Assembly (NCBI RefSeq): GCF_002356315.1
Contig: NZ_AP018164.1
Location: 1,178,001-1,242,000, forward strand
Direction of reading: 5' to 3'
Origin: Mycobacterium shigaense
GTDB taxonomy: Bacteria; Actinomycetota; Actinomycetes; Mycobacteriales; Mycobacteriaceae
DNA: 64,000 bases
Part shown: piece by piece, positions 1 to 9,177 of the stretch
Layout of the letters: each line of letters starts with the position of its first letter
Position numbering within the stretch: position 1 is the stretch's first letter
Program-made: the position numbers and the translations under genes
The notes under the pieces: generated by a model
Databases searched by the model: none
The model's input: the letters and a program-made list of their open reading frames with translations, nothing else
Told to the model about the DNA's origin: nothing

Positions 1-69
1 TGGACAGGCTCAGGCGGATGGGCACGAGGTCAGCAGCCATGCGGCACACAATAGCGACGGCCGGCGAGC

Positions 70-972
70 CTATGGGCCCCAGATGGTCGCGATGGGGGCG
101 GCATTGGCCGCATTACCCGTCTTCGGCAGGCCGTACATCTGCTCCAACGTGGACAGCACGCTGTAGTGGTTGATCTGCTCGATGTAGGTGCCCGGCTGCA
201 CGTGCGCGCCGTAGACGATGGTGGGGATCTGGTTGCGGCCTTGCGCACCGGATCCGTCGTCCTCGTCCCAGGTGACGATCAGCAGACTGTTGTTGGCCAG
301 GGCCCAGTTCGCGTAGTCCGACATGTTGCGCTGCAGCCACGCGTCGCCCGCGGGGACCGAGCCGTCGTGCATGTTGTCCGCGTTGTTGGGGATGACGAAC
401 GAGACCGTCGGCAGGCTGTCGTAGCTGCCCATCGGAAACGCCGAGAACGGTAGCGAATTCGCCGGCGGCACATTGGTGAAGTTGGCCCACGGCACGTGTT
501 TGCGCGCGTATTTGCCTGCACTGCAGGCCAGTGAGCCCGCCGCGGGCAGGTCTTCGGCGTAACCGATGAATGTGTAACCAGCGGCGAGTAATTCGGATCC
601 GAGATTGGGTGCGTTGCCGGCGCTGAACGGGCAGGTGTCCTTGGTGACACCGAAGGTGTTGCCGGCAAAAAGCGCAAGGTAGTTGGGCTCGCTCGGATGG
701 GTCTCCGCGAACGACTGCGCCATGTTGGCGCCGTGCCCGGCCAGCGCGTTGATGAACGGGTTCGACGGACTGCCGATGATGCGGCCCTCGGATCGGTTCT
801 CTTCCACCACGATGACGACGTGCGCCGGGCGCGGCAGCGCGGCCGCGACGAGGCCCACCCGCGGCGTCAGCGGGGTGACCACCGCCGCGATCAGCAGCGC
901 CGCGCCGGCCAGCAGCACGACGCGGTTCGCCCACCTGATCGGCCTTCTGCGACTTCGGCTTTCGTGGTGCAC
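70..972 (-). CDS. sapM: Secreted acid phosphatase SapM
   Basis: Predicted 300-residue phosphoesterase (PF04185-like family), about the length of M. tuberculosis SapM, which dephosphorylates phosphatidylinositol 3-phosphate in host cells and slows phagosome maturation. A hydrophobic N-terminal segment at about residues 17-40 looks like a signal peptide or anchor. The family signature VIVVEENRS follows at about residue 52, and acidic metal-ligand-like segments (TWDEDDGSG) lie near the C-terminus. The start is a GTG. It diverges from upp, as in M. tuberculosis, which supports orthology. The 69 bases beyond its stop hold nothing I can identify. Confidence 0.9.
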   Translation of the reverse strand: MHHESRSRRRPIRWANRVVLLAGAALLIAAVVTPLTPRVGLVAAALPRPAHVVIVVEENRSEGRIIGSPSNPFINALAGHGANMAQSFAETHPSEPNYLALFAGNTFGVTKDTCPFSAGNAPNLGSELLAAGYTFIGYAEDLPAAGSLACSAGKYARKHVPWANFTNVPPANSLPFSAFPMGSYDSLPTVSFVIPNNADNMHDGSVPAGDAWLQRNMSDYANWALANNSLLIVTWDEDDGSGAQGRNQIPTIVYGAHVQPGTYIEQINHYSVLSTLEQMYGLPKTGNAANAAPIATIWGP

Positions 973-1064
973 GCGGGCAGTATATGAGCGTCGCCGCGCC
1001 GTCGACGGCCCGCGAGGATGCGTGTCAGCAGGGCTTTGCCCGATTGTTATATACCCTCTTAGCC

Positions 1065-1799
1065 ATGGACGTGCGCGTGATCGACCACCCGTTGGCCGCG
1101 GTCCGGCTGACGGTATTGCGCGACGAACGCACCGACGGGGCCGGCTTCCGGGCGGCGCTGCGCGAGCTCACCCTGGTGTTGATCTACGAGGCCCTTAGCG
1201 ACGCGCCGACAAAGCCGGTCAGGATCTCCACGCCAGTGGCCGAGACGTTCGGCAGGCGACTGGCCCGCCCGCCCCTGCTGGTTCCGGTGTTGCGAGCCGG
1301 GCTGGGAATGGTCGACCAGGCGCATGCCGCGATCCCGGACGCCGAGGTCGGCTTCATCGGGGTCGCGCGCGACGAGGAAACGCACCAGGCCGTGCCGTAC
1401 ATGGAAGCGCTGCCGGCAAAGCTCAAGCGCCGCCCGGTGATCGTGCTCGACCCGATGCTGGCCACTGGTGGTTCGATGTCGTACGCCATCGAGCTGCTGC
1501 AGCGCCGCGGCGCGACGGACATCAGCGTGCTCTGCGTGGTAGCGGCGCCGGAAGGCCTTGCCGCAGTGGAGAAAATAGCCCCGAATGTGCGGGTGTTCAC
1601 CGCGGCGATCGACAAGGGACTCAACACGGCGGCGTTCATAGTGCCCGGCCTGGGCGACGCGGGCGACCGTCAGTTCGGGCCGCGCATCTTCACCAGCGCG
1701 ACACCGCAGCGACCAGTTCCGCACGCAGGGCGGCGGCATGAGTCCGAGCAGAAGCCACGTCGCCGGCAGCCGCGCAGCGAATCTCCAAGTAGCACTTGA
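1065..1799 (+). CDS. upp: Uracil phosphoribosyltransferase with C-terminal extension
   Basis: Converts uracil and PRPP to UMP in pyrimidine salvage. The PRPP-binding motif [11 protein letters not shown] and the uracil-binding GLGDAGDR are both present. I chose the ATG at 1065 because from there the protein reaches the family C-terminus (DRQFGPR) at exactly 207 residues, the M. tuberculosis length. There is no stop at that point: the frame runs on for 37 more residues, rich in Arg, Ser and Pro, to a stop at 1799, lying antisense over the 3' end of pmmB. The tail looks like loss of the ancestral stop rather than a new domain. Confidence 0.9.
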   Translation: MDVRVIDHPLAAVRLTVLRDERTDGAGFRAALRELTLVLIYEALSDAPTKPVRISTPVAETFGRRLARPPLLVPVLRAGLGMVDQAHAAIPDAEVGFIGVARDEETHQAVPYMEALPAKLKRRPVIVLDPMLATGGSMSYAIELLQRRGATDISVLCVVAAPEGLAAVEKIAPNVRVFTAAIDKGLNTAAFIVPGLGDAGDRQFGPRIFTSATPQRPVPHAGRRHESEQKPRRRQPRSESPSST

Positions 1800-3285
1800 G
1801 CTTCGGTTCGGTACCGGAAGGGCGCACCACCACCCTGACCGATGTGTCGCCGTCGCCACCGGTGAAGATCAGCGCATCGGCGATGTCGGTGACGCTTGCC
1901 GGGAATGCCGCCAGGGTTTTCGGCGGGGCGGCCCGCAGCCGCGCCATCAGGGCGGCGGCCTCGTCGGGGTCGGCGACTCGGCGCGACACCGCGGCGACCT
2001 CGTGCACGCCGTATCGGCGGGCGAGCTCGTCAAGCAGGTCGGGCACCGAACGACCCCGAGCCTTGCTGGCCGCGACCAGATCGCAGACCAGCACCGCAGC
2101 GCTGATCCCGTCCTTGTCGCGTACCGCGCCGGGGTCGACGCAGTGACCGATCGCCTCCTCGTAGGCGTACACCAAAGTGCCGTCGGGAACATCGGAGTCG
2201 GCACGCGCCAGCCATTTGAAACCCGTCCGGGTTTCGACGTGTGCGGCGCCGTAATGCGCGGCGATCGCCGCCAGCATGCGGGAGGACACCACGCTGCTGG
2301 CCACCACCGCCGCCCGTGGGTCGGGGCTTTGTGACAGGATGTAATCGCCTATCAGCCAACCTGTTTCGTCGCCGGACAACATCCGCCAGCCCGACCCGGT
2401 GGGTATCCCGACCGCACACCGGTCGGCGTCGGGGTCCAGCGCGATCGCGACGTCGGCCCGGATCTCGGCGGCCAGGGCGAGCAGCGCGTCGGTGGCGCCG
2501 GGCTCTTCGGGGTTCGGGAATGCGACGGTGGGGAAGTCGGGGTCCGGCGCGGACTGGGCGCCCACCGTGTGCACCTGGTCGAAGCCGGCGCGATGCAGTG
2601 TCTCGACGGCCACCGCGCCGCCGACCCCGTGTAGCGGGGTCAGGGCCACCCGCACCGAGCCGGCCCACGAACCGGTGGACCGCCGCACTCCGGCCGCGCG
2701 CGCGATGTACTCCTCGATCAGTCCGGCGTCGGCGGCCTCGACGGGCGCGCGGGCGATGTGATCGGCGAAAGGCGCTGCAGCCATTGATTTTTCGATCTGA
2801 CGGTCGACGGGGGAGATGATCTGGATGCCTCCGTCAAGGTACACCTTGTAGCCGTTGTCGGCGGGCGGATTGTGCGAGGCCGTGATCTGTATCCCGGCCG
2901 CGGCCCCGGTGTGGCGCACCGCGAACGCCAGCACCGGTGTGGGCACCGCACCGGGCAGTAGCAGTACCGAAACGCCTTCGGCAGCAAGGACTTCCGCGGC
3001 CACCGTGGCGAAGACGGCCGAGCCGTGCCGGGCGTCGCGCCCCACGATCACCCGCGAACCGGCCAGGCCGCGCTGCTCGAGCACCCGAGCCACCGCCCAG
3101 GTGGCGCGCGACACCACCGCGACGTTCATGGCGTCCGGCCCGCCCCGCACCGGTCCACGCAAACCCGCGGTGCCGAAGGTCAGCGGGCGGGCGAAGCGCG
3201 CGGCGAGTTCGGCTGGGGCACATGCCGAGAGCTCGGCTGCGGTCCGCGGGTCCGGGTCGTGCGCGATCCAGTCCTCGGGCGTCAT
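1690..3285 (-). CDS. pmmB: Phosphohexomutase (phosphomannomutase PmmB)
   Basis: Alpha-D-phosphohexomutase, 531 residues (M. tuberculosis PmmB is 534). It interconverts hexose 1- and 6-phosphates; ribose-phosphate mutase activity is also possible in this family. The catalytic phosphoserine loop [13 protein letters not shown], the metal-binding loop [10 protein letters not shown] and the phosphate-binding motif [10 protein letters not shown] are intact. The ATG at 3285 was preferred because it gives the family N-terminus ([13 protein letters not shown]) and sits four bases after the deoD stop; an upstream in-frame start would run into deoD. The two genes are probably cotranscribed as a nucleoside/sugar-phosphate salvage pair. 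The last 110 bases overlap the extended upp. Confidence 0.92.
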   Translation of the reverse strand: MTPEDWIAHDPDPRTAAELSACAPAELAARFARPLTFGTAGLRGPVRGGPDAMNVAVVSRATWAVARVLEQRGLAGSRVIVGRDARHGSAVFATVAAEVLAAEGVSVLLLPGAVPTPVLAFAVRHTGAAAGIQITASHNPPADNGYKVYLDGGIQIISPVDRQIEKSMAAAPFADHIARAPVEAADAGLIEEYIARAAGVRRSTGSWAGSVRVALTPLHGVGGAVAVETLHRAGFDQVHTVGAQSAPDPDFPTVAFPNPEEPGATDALLALAAEIRADVAIALDPDADRCAVGIPTGSGWRMLSGDETGWLIGDYILSQSPDPRAAVVASSVVSSRMLAAIAAHYGAAHVETRTGFKWLARADSDVPDGTLVYAYEEAIGHCVDPGAVRDKDGISAAVLVCDLVAASKARGRSVPDLLDELARRYGVHEVAAVSRRVADPDEAAALMARLRAAPPKTLAAFPASVTDIADALIFTGGDGDTSVRVVVRPSGTEPKLKCYLEIRCAAAGDVASARTHAAALRAELVAAVSRW

Positions 3286-3289
3286 CGGC

Positions 3290-4096
3290 TCAGAACCGGG
3301 CGATGATGCCGGCCAGCAGAGTTCCGATGCGGGCTGCGCACGCCGCACCGGTGGCGACGACGTCGGCGTGGCTGAGCGGCTCCCCGCTGATTCCGGCCGC
3401 CACGTTCGTCACCAGGGAGATGCCGAGCACCTCGGCACCGGCGGCCCGGGCCGCGATCGTCTCGTGCACCGTCGACATCCCGACCAGGTCGGCGCCCAAC
3501 ACCCGCAGCATCCGGATCTCCGCGGGCGTCTCGTAGTGCGGGCCGGGCAGCCCGGCGTAGACGCCCTCGGCCAGCTCCGGATCCGCCGCGCGGGCGAACT
3601 CGCGCAGCCGGGGCGAGTAGGCGTCGGTCAGGTCGACGAACTGGGCGCCGACCAACGGCGAACGCGCCGTCAGGTTCAGGTGGTCGTTGATCAGCACGGG
3701 CTGGCCGACCTGCAGGTCCGGACGCAGCCCGCCGGCGGCGTTGGTCAGCACGACGATGCGCGCCCCCGCCGCGCACGCGGTGCGCACCGGGTGCACGACG
3801 TGGCTCAGGTCGTGACCCTCGTAGGCGTGCACGCGGCCGACCAGGACCAGTACCCGATGCGCGCCGATGCGCAGGGACAACAGCTGGCCGGGATGGCCCA
3901 CCGCCTTGGGCGGGGCGAACCCGGGGAATTCGGCCTGCGGCAGCGCGACGGTCGGTGCGCCCAGCGCCGCAACGGCCGGCGACCACCCCGACCCGAGAAC
4001 GATCGCGATGTCGTGCTCGTCGACACCGGTGCGCTCGCGGACAGCCTGTGCCGCCCGCCGCGCCAGTTCGGCCGATTCGAACGAGGCTTGGGTCAC
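3290..4096 (-). CDS. deoD: Purine nucleoside phosphorylase
   Basis: Trimeric-type purine nucleoside phosphorylase of 268 residues, the same length as M. tuberculosis DeoD (PunA). It splits inosine or guanosine with phosphate to give the free base and ribose 1-phosphate. Visible signatures are the phosphate-binding GSGW near residue 34, HAYEGHD near residue 90, and the base-site segment [12 protein letters not shown] near residue 185. The start codon is GTG. It lies just upstream of pmmB in the same direction, so ribose 1-phosphate release may feed the mutase (inference). Confidence 0.93.
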   Translation of the reverse strand: MTQASFESAELARRAAQAVRERTGVDEHDIAIVLGSGWSPAVAALGAPTVALPQAEFPGFAPPKAVGHPGQLLSLRIGAHRVLVLVGRVHAYEGHDLSHVVHPVRTACAAGARIVVLTNAAGGLRPDLQVGQPVLINDHLNLTARSPLVGAQFVDLTDAYSPRLREFARAADPELAEGVYAGLPGPHYETPAEIRMLRVLGADLVGMSTVHETIAARAAGAEVLGISLVTNVAAGISGEPLSHADVVATGAACAARIGTLLAGIIARF

Positions 4097-4137
4097 ACCC
4101 GGGGAGCTTAGCGTCGCTATATGTCAGGATCGGCCTC

Positions 4138-4800
4138 ATGGGTTTTGCTAGGGGGCCGGTCGTCGGCTTGGTCGTTGCATTTGCGGTTTCGATGACGGCG
4201 CTGGCCGGCGGTCCGGCGACGGTGGCGCGGGCCGACTGTCCGGATGTCCAGCTGATCTTCGCGCGCGGTACCAACGAGCCGCCCGGCCTGGGCGCCGTCG
4301 GAGATGCCTTGTTCGCCGCGCTGCAGCCCGCTTTGGGCGGACGCAACGTCGACAACTACGCGGTGAATTATCCGGCCAGCTACAACTTTCTGCAGACCGG
4401 CGACGGCGCCAACGACGCCCGCGATCACATCGCGGCGATGGCCGATCAGTGCCCGCGCACCCACCTGATCCTCGGCGGTTTCTCGCAGGGCGCCGCCGCG
4501 GTCTCCATGCTGGCGGGGGTGCCGCCGCTGGGCAACACCATCGGTGAGTTCGGATCGGCTCCCGCGCTGGACCCCGGCCTGGCGAGCAAGATCGGGGCGG
4601 TCGCGGTGTTCGGCAATCCCGGCAACCGGTTCAACACGCCGCTGTCGACGGCGGGTCAGTTCGCCGGCCGCGCCATCGACCTGTGCAGCCCCGGCGACCC
4701 GGTTTGCGTCGTCGGCGGCCGCGACCGCGACGCGCACCACGACTATTCCGTGCCGCCCTATCCCGGTCAGGCCGCGGGATTCGTCGCCGGACGGGTGTAG
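4138..4800 (+). CDS. Secreted cutinase-like serine esterase
   Basis: A 220-residue alpha/beta hydrolase of the cutinase (Culp) family. A signal peptide ends at about residue 32 (ATVARA then DCPD). The nucleophile elbow GGFSQG is near residue 118, and the Asp and His of the triad fit LCSPGDPVC and HHDYSVP near the C-terminus; paired cysteines fit the cutinase disulfides. The ATG at 4138 puts the signal peptide first, so longer in-frame starts were rejected. Members hydrolyse ester lipids outside the cell. I recall no cutinase between deoD and amiB1 in M. tuberculosis, so this looks like a lineage-specific insertion. The substrate is unknown. Confidence 0.88.
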   Translation: MGFARGPVVGLVVAFAVSMTALAGGPATVARADCPDVQLIFARGTNEPPGLGAVGDALFAALQPALGGRNVDNYAVNYPASYNFLQTGDGANDARDHIAAMADQCPRTHLILGGFSQGAAAVSMLAGVPPLGNTIGEFGSAPALDPGLASKIGAVAVFGNPGNRFNTPLSTAGQFAGRAIDLCSPGDPVCVVGGRDRDAHHDYSVPPYPGQAAGFVAGRV

Positions 4801-4849
4801 CCGGCACCGGTGCGGTGGTCGGCGACTGCGTCGGTGAGATACTGCGAGG

Positions 4850-6034
4850 ATGCCCGCACACGCCGCGTTGGACACCGTTGAGGACGCGGTGCGGCGTCGC
4901 GGCAGCGATCTCGTCGAGTTGTCGCACGCGATCCACGCTGAGCCCGAACTGTCCTTCGCCGAACACCGCAGCTGCGCCAAGGCCCGGGCGCTGGTGGCCG
5001 AGCGCGGCTTCGAGATCACCGCGCCCGCCGGCGGTCTGGACACCGCGTTTCGGGCCGACTTCGGCAGCGGGCCGCTGGTAGTCGGGGTGTGCGCCGAATA
5101 CGACGCCCTGCCCGAGATCGGCCACGCCTGCGGCCACAACATCATCGCCGCGTCCGCCGTCGGGGCCGCGCTGGCGCTCGCCGAGGTGGCCGACGACCTG
5201 GGCCTGACGGTGGCGCTGCTGGGCACCCCGGCCGAGGAGGCGGGCGGCGGCAAGGAGCTGCTGCTGCGCGCCGGGACCTTCGACGACGTCGCGGTGGCCG
5301 TGATGGTGCACCCGGGGCCGACCGACATCGCCAGGGGGCGCTCGCTGGCGTTGTCCGAAGCGATCGCGCATTACCGGGGCAAGGAGTCGCATGCCGCCGT
5401 CGCGCCGCATCAGGGCGTCAACGCCGCCGACGCGGTGACGGTAGCGCAGGTGGCCATCGGGCTGCTGCGCCAGCAACTGGCGCCGGGACAGCTCGTGCAC
5501 GGCATCGTCACCGACGGCGGGCAGGCGGTCAACGTCATTCCCGGGCGCGCGGCGCTGGAATACGCGATGCGCGCGCTCGAGTCGGATTCGTTGCGCGAAC
5601 TCGAGGGCAGGATGTTCGCCTGCTTCGCCGCGGGTGCGCTCGCCGCCGGCTGCGAGTACGAAATCGAGCAGCTCACACCGCCGTACGCCGAACTCAAGTC
5701 CGACGAATGGCTGTCCGAGGTGTTCCGGCAGGAGATGGGACGGCTCGGCCGCCAGCCGCTGGCACCCGAATACGAGGCGATGTTCCCGCTGGGCAGCACC
5801 GACATGGGCAACGTGACGCAGGTGCTGCCGGGGATCCATCCGATCATCGGGGTCGACGCCGGTGGGGCCACGGTGCACCAGCGCGATTTCGCCGCCGCGG
5901 CGGCGGGTCCCAGCGCCGACCGCGCCGTGGTGGACGGCGCGACCATGTTGGCGCGCGCGGTCGTTCAGCTCGCCGAAACGCCCGAGCAACGCGATCGGGT
6001 GCTGGCCGCGCGAGAACGCCGGGCCGGCGCATGA
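4850..6034 (+). CDS. amiB1: M20-family amidohydrolase AmiB1
   Basis: Peptidase M20/amidohydrolase of 394 residues, equal to M. tuberculosis AmiB1. Metal-site signatures include CAEYDALPEIGHACGHN at about residue 82 and the acidic AEEAGGGKE near residue 127. Members remove acyl or peptide groups from amino acids or para-aminobenzoyl compounds; the physiological substrate here is unproven. It overlaps amiA1 by four bases (ATGA), implying translational coupling. The two gene products are paralogues and may work together or on related substrates. Confidence 0.88.
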   Translation: MPAHAALDTVEDAVRRRGSDLVELSHAIHAEPELSFAEHRSCAKARALVAERGFEITAPAGGLDTAFRADFGSGPLVVGVCAEYDALPEIGHACGHNIIAASAVGAALALAEVADDLGLTVALLGTPAEEAGGGKELLLRAGTFDDVAVAVMVHPGPTDIARGRSLALSEAIAHYRGKESHAAVAPHQGVNAADAVTVAQVAIGLLRQQLAPGQLVHGIVTDGGQAVNVIPGRAALEYAMRALESDSLRELEGRMFACFAAGALAAGCEYEIEQLTPPYAELKSDEWLSEVFRQEMGRLGRQPLAPEYEAMFPLGSTDMGNVTQVLPGIHPIIGVDAGGATVHQRDFAAAAAGPSADRAVVDGATMLARAVVQLAETPEQRDRVLAARERRAGA

Positions 6035-7209
6035 GCCTGGTCGACGTGGCGGACGCGTGGCTGGGGGCGCATTTCGAGGACCTCGTCGAGTGGCGCCGGC
6101 ACATTCACCGCTACCCGGAACTGGGCCGCCAGGAGTACGCCACCACGCAGTTCGTCGCCGAGCGGCTGGCCGACGCCGGCCTCAATCCCAAGGTGTTGCC
6201 CGCCGGTACCGGGCTCACCTGTGATTTCGGGCCCGAACACGCGCCCCGGATCGCGCTGCGGGCCGACATGGACGCGCTGCCCATGGCCGAGCGGACCGGC
6301 GCGCCCTACGCCTCGACCATGCCGAACGTCGCGCATGCCTGCGGGCACGACGCGCACACCGCGATCCTGCTGGGCACCGGCCTGGCGCTGGCCGCGGTGC
6401 CCGAACTGCCGGTCGGGGTGCGGTTGCTCTTCCAGGCCGCCGAGGAATTGATGCCGGGCGGCGCGATCGACGCCATCGCCGCCGGCGCGCTCACCGGGGT
6501 CTCGCGCATCTTCGCGCTGCATTGCGACCCCCGCCTGGAGGTGGGCAAGGTCGCGGTTCGGCAGGGCCCCATCACCTCGGCCGCCGATCAGCTGGAGATC
6601 ACGCTGTATTCGCCGGGCGGGCACACCTCGCGGCCCCACCTGACCGCCGACCTGGTGTACGGCCTCGGCACGGTGATCACCGGGCTGCCCGGCGTGTTGT
6701 CGCGCCGCATCGACCCCCGCAACAGCACCGTGCTGGTCTGGGGAGCGGTCAACGCGGGCGTGGCGCCCAACGCCATCCCGCAGACCGGTGTCCTAGCCGG
6801 CACCGTGCGCACCGCCAGCCGGCAGACCTGGGTGTCCCTCGAGGAGGTCATCCGCGACACCGTGGACGGGCTGCTGGCACCGCTGGCGATCGAGCACACG
6901 CTGCAGTACCGGCGCGGGGTGCCGCCGGTGGTCAACGAGGAAGTCTCGACCCGCATCCTGACCCACGCGATCGAAGCCGTCGGCCCCGGCGTGCTGGCCG
7001 ACACCCGCCAGTCGGGCGGCGGCGAGGATTTCTCCTGGTACCTCGAGGAGATTCCCGGCGCCATGGGCCGCCTCGGCGTGTGGTCGGGCCAGGGGCCGCA
7101 GCTAGACCTGCACCAACCGACCTTCGATCTCGACGAGCGGGCCCTGGCGGTGGGACTGCGGGTGATGGTCAACATCATCGAGCAGTCGGCCGCATTCCCG
7201 GGACGTTAG
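6031..7209 (+). CDS. amiA1: M20-family amidohydrolase AmiA1
   Basis: Second M20 amidohydrolase, 392 residues. The motifs RADMDALPMAERTG, HACGHDAHT and the general-base region QAAEELMPGGA are well preserved, as is the lid-domain segment SPGGHTSRP. This resembles N-acyl-amino-acid or hippurate hydrolases more closely than AmiB1 does. The start ATG at 6031 overlaps the amiB1 stop, so an in-frame extension into amiB1 was discarded. Its stop overlaps the convergent 7206-7685 gene by four bases. Confidence 0.88.
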   Translation: MSLVDVADAWLGAHFEDLVEWRRHIHRYPELGRQEYATTQFVAERLADAGLNPKVLPAGTGLTCDFGPEHAPRIALRADMDALPMAERTGAPYASTMPNVAHACGHDAHTAILLGTGLALAAVPELPVGVRLLFQAAEELMPGGAIDAIAAGALTGVSRIFALHCDPRLEVGKVAVRQGPITSAADQLEITLYSPGGHTSRPHLTADLVYGLGTVITGLPGVLSRRIDPRNSTVLVWGAVNAGVAPNAIPQTGVLAGTVRTASRQTWVSLEEVIRDTVDGLLAPLAIEHTLQYRRGVPPVVNEEVSTRILTHAIEAVGPGVLADTRQSGGGEDFSWYLEEIPGAMGRLGVWSGQGPQLDLHQPTFDLDERALAVGLRVMVNIIEQSAAFPGR

Positions 7210-7685
7210 GCGCCCGTCCCCGGGCCGATGTTGCGGGCTGGCCGGGTCCGCAGGTCGTGTACGTAGTCCTCTGGCGCACCGGCGATTTCGGCCGCGTCGG
7301 CCATCACGCCCAGGTATCGCGCCGAGGGCAGTCCGCCCTCCCAGGCGTCCAGGACGTAGAGCCAGGCCAGCACGGGATCGGTGGTGGTGTCCGACGACAG
7401 CCGCTCCACCCGGCAGCGGATCTTTTTGTGGACGCAGAACTCGGAGCCCTCCCAGCGGTCCAGGTTCATCTCGTCGGCCGGCGTCATGTCGTAGAGCACG
7501 ACGAACACCTTGGCATCGGGATCCTCGACGACGGTGGCCAGCGCGCCTTCCCAGCCGATGTCCTCGCCGCCGAACGTCAGCCGCCACCCGTGCAGCCAGC
7601 CCGTTCCCGCCATCGGGGAGTGTGGTGCACGCTGCTGCATCTGCTCGGGATGCATGTTGGATCCGTACGCGGCGTAGAGCGGCAC
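7206..7685 (-). CDS. Gamma-glutamylcyclotransferase-fold protein (Rv3304-like)
   Basis: A 159-residue protein of the GGCT/AIG2-like superfamily. The N-terminal YGSNM motif at residues 7-11 is the superfamily signature. An acidic EGSEFCVHKK region follows near residue 80. The size matches Rv3304 of M. tuberculosis, which sits in the same place between amiA1 and lpdA. Family members release 5-oxoproline from gamma-glutamyl compounds or have unknown roles, so the function is only predicted. Translation begins at GTG. Confidence 0.75.
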   Translation of the reverse strand: MPLYAAYGSNMHPEQMQQRAPHSPMAGTGWLHGWRLTFGGEDIGWEGALATVVEDPDAKVFVVLYDMTPADEMNLDRWEGSEFCVHKKIRCRVERLSSDTTTDPVLAWLYVLDAWEGGLPSARYLGVMADAAEIAGAPEDYVHDLRTRPARNIGPGTGA

Positions 7686-7760
7686 GGGGAAAGCTTAAAC
7701 GCCGGACCCTCACCCGGTATTCATCCGGCGGTCCCGGGCGTCCTTGGCTAGGTTAGGGCT

Positions 7761-9167
7761 GTGCTGACCCGCATCGTGATCATCGGCGGAGGGCCTGCCG
7801 GTTACGAGGCGGCGCTCACCGCGGCGGCGCGCGACGCCCACGTCACCGTCATCGACTCCGAGGGCATCGGCGGCGCGGCGGTGCTCTTCGACGTCGTGCC
7901 GTCCAAGGCATTCATCGCATCCACCGGAGTGCGCACCGAGCTGCGGCGCGGGCCGTATCTCGGCTTCCACGTCGACATCGAAGCCGCCAAGATCTCGCTG
8001 CCCGACATCCACCAACGCGTCAAGCGGCTCGCCGCCGAGCAGTCCGCCGACATCAAGGCGCAGCTGCTCAGCGCCGGGGTCGACGTGGTTGAGGGCAAGG
8101 GCGAGCTGGTGGACGCCGCCCCGGGTCTGGCCACCCATCGTGTGCGGGCCACGGCCCCGGATGGTGCCGTCAGCACCTACGACGCCGACGTGGTGCTGAT
8201 CGCGACCGGCGCCAGCCCCCGGGAGCTGGCGACCGCGCGGCCCGACGGTGAACGCATCCTGACTTGGCGGCAGCTCTACGACCTCGATTCGCTACCCGAC
8301 CACCTGATCGTGGTGGGCTCCGGTGTCACCGGCGCCGAATTCGTGCACGCCTACACCGAACTGGGCGTCGACGTGACGGTCGTCGCCAGCCGCGACCAGA
8401 TCCTGCCGTACGAGGACGCCGACGCCGCCGAGGTGCTGGAGCGCATCTTCGCCGAACGCGGCGTCAAGCTCGTCAAGAACGCCCGCGCTGACTCGGTGAC
8501 CCGCACCGAGTCCGGCGTGCTGGTCAAGCTGGCCGACGGCCGAACCGTCGAGGGCAGCCACGCCCTGATGACCATCGGATCGGTGCCCAACACCAGCGGG
8601 CTGGGCCTGGACCGCGTCGGGATCGAGCTAGGGCCGGGCAACTACCTGAAGGTGGACCGGGTGTCCCGCACACGGGTGTCCAACATCTATGCCGCCGGTG
8701 ACTGCACCGGGCTGCTGCCGCTGGCGTCGGTCGCCGCCATGCAAGGCCGTATCGCGATGTGGCACGCGCTCGGTGAGGCCGTCACCCCTATCCGGTTGCG
8801 CACCGTCGCCGCTGCGGTGTTCACCAGGCCCGAGCTGGCCGCGGTGGGAGTCCCGCAGTCCGCGATCGACGCCGGGACGGTACAGGCCCGGACGATCATG
8901 TTGCCGCTGCGCACCAACGCCCGCGCCAAGATGTCCGGACTGCAGCACGGGTTCGTGAAGCTGTTCTGCCGCCCCGCGACCGGCGTGGTGATCGGCGGCG
9001 TGGTGGTGGCCCCGATCGCCTCGGAGCTGATCTTGCCGATCGCCATGGCCGTGCAGACCCGGCTGACCGTGAACCACCTGGCGCAGACGCTGGCCGTCTA
9101 CCCGTCGCTGTCGGGTTCGATCACCGAGGCCGCTCGTCGCCTGATGGCGCACGACGATCTGGACTAG
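7761..9167 (+). CDS. lpdA: NAD(P)H quinone reductase LpdA
   Basis: Flavoprotein of the disulfide reductase family, 468 residues, GTG start. The FAD motif GGGPAG (residue 9) and the NAD(P)-domain GSGVTG (near residue 181) are present. The redox CxxxxC of true lipoamide dehydrogenases is replaced: the stretch GGAAVLFDVVPSK has Ala and Val where the two Cys should be. The C-terminal catalytic His is also missing (YPSLSGSITEA). This agrees with the known M. tuberculosis Rv3303c, a quinone reductase rather than a lipoamide dehydrogenase. It lies ten bases before glpD2, suggesting an operon that passes electrons to quinones. Confidence 0.9.
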   Translation: MLTRIVIIGGGPAGYEAALTAAARDAHVTVIDSEGIGGAAVLFDVVPSKAFIASTGVRTELRRGPYLGFHVDIEAAKISLPDIHQRVKRLAAEQSADIKAQLLSAGVDVVEGKGELVDAAPGLATHRVRATAPDGAVSTYDADVVLIATGASPRELATARPDGERILTWRQLYDLDSLPDHLIVVGSGVTGAEFVHAYTELGVDVTVVASRDQILPYEDADAAEVLERIFAERGVKLVKNARADSVTRTESGVLVKLADGRTVEGSHALMTIGSVPNTSGLGLDRVGIELGPGNYLKVDRVSRTRVSNIYAAGDCTGLLPLASVAAMQGRIAMWHALGEAVTPIRLRTVAAAVFTRPELAAVGVPQSAIDAGTVQARTIMLPLRTNARAKMSGLQHGFVKLFCRPATGVVIGGVVVAPIASELILPIAMAVQTRLTVNHLAQTLAVYPSLSGSITEAARRLMAHDDLD

Positions 9168-9177
9168 GTTCGTTATC

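Noticed and set aside
2855..4111. 418-codon open frame antisense to pmmB and deoD
   Set aside because: No recognisable features; pmmB and deoD are well supported.
7761..9167. LpdA as a true lipoamide dehydrogenase
   Set aside because: Both redox cysteines and the C-terminal His are replaced.
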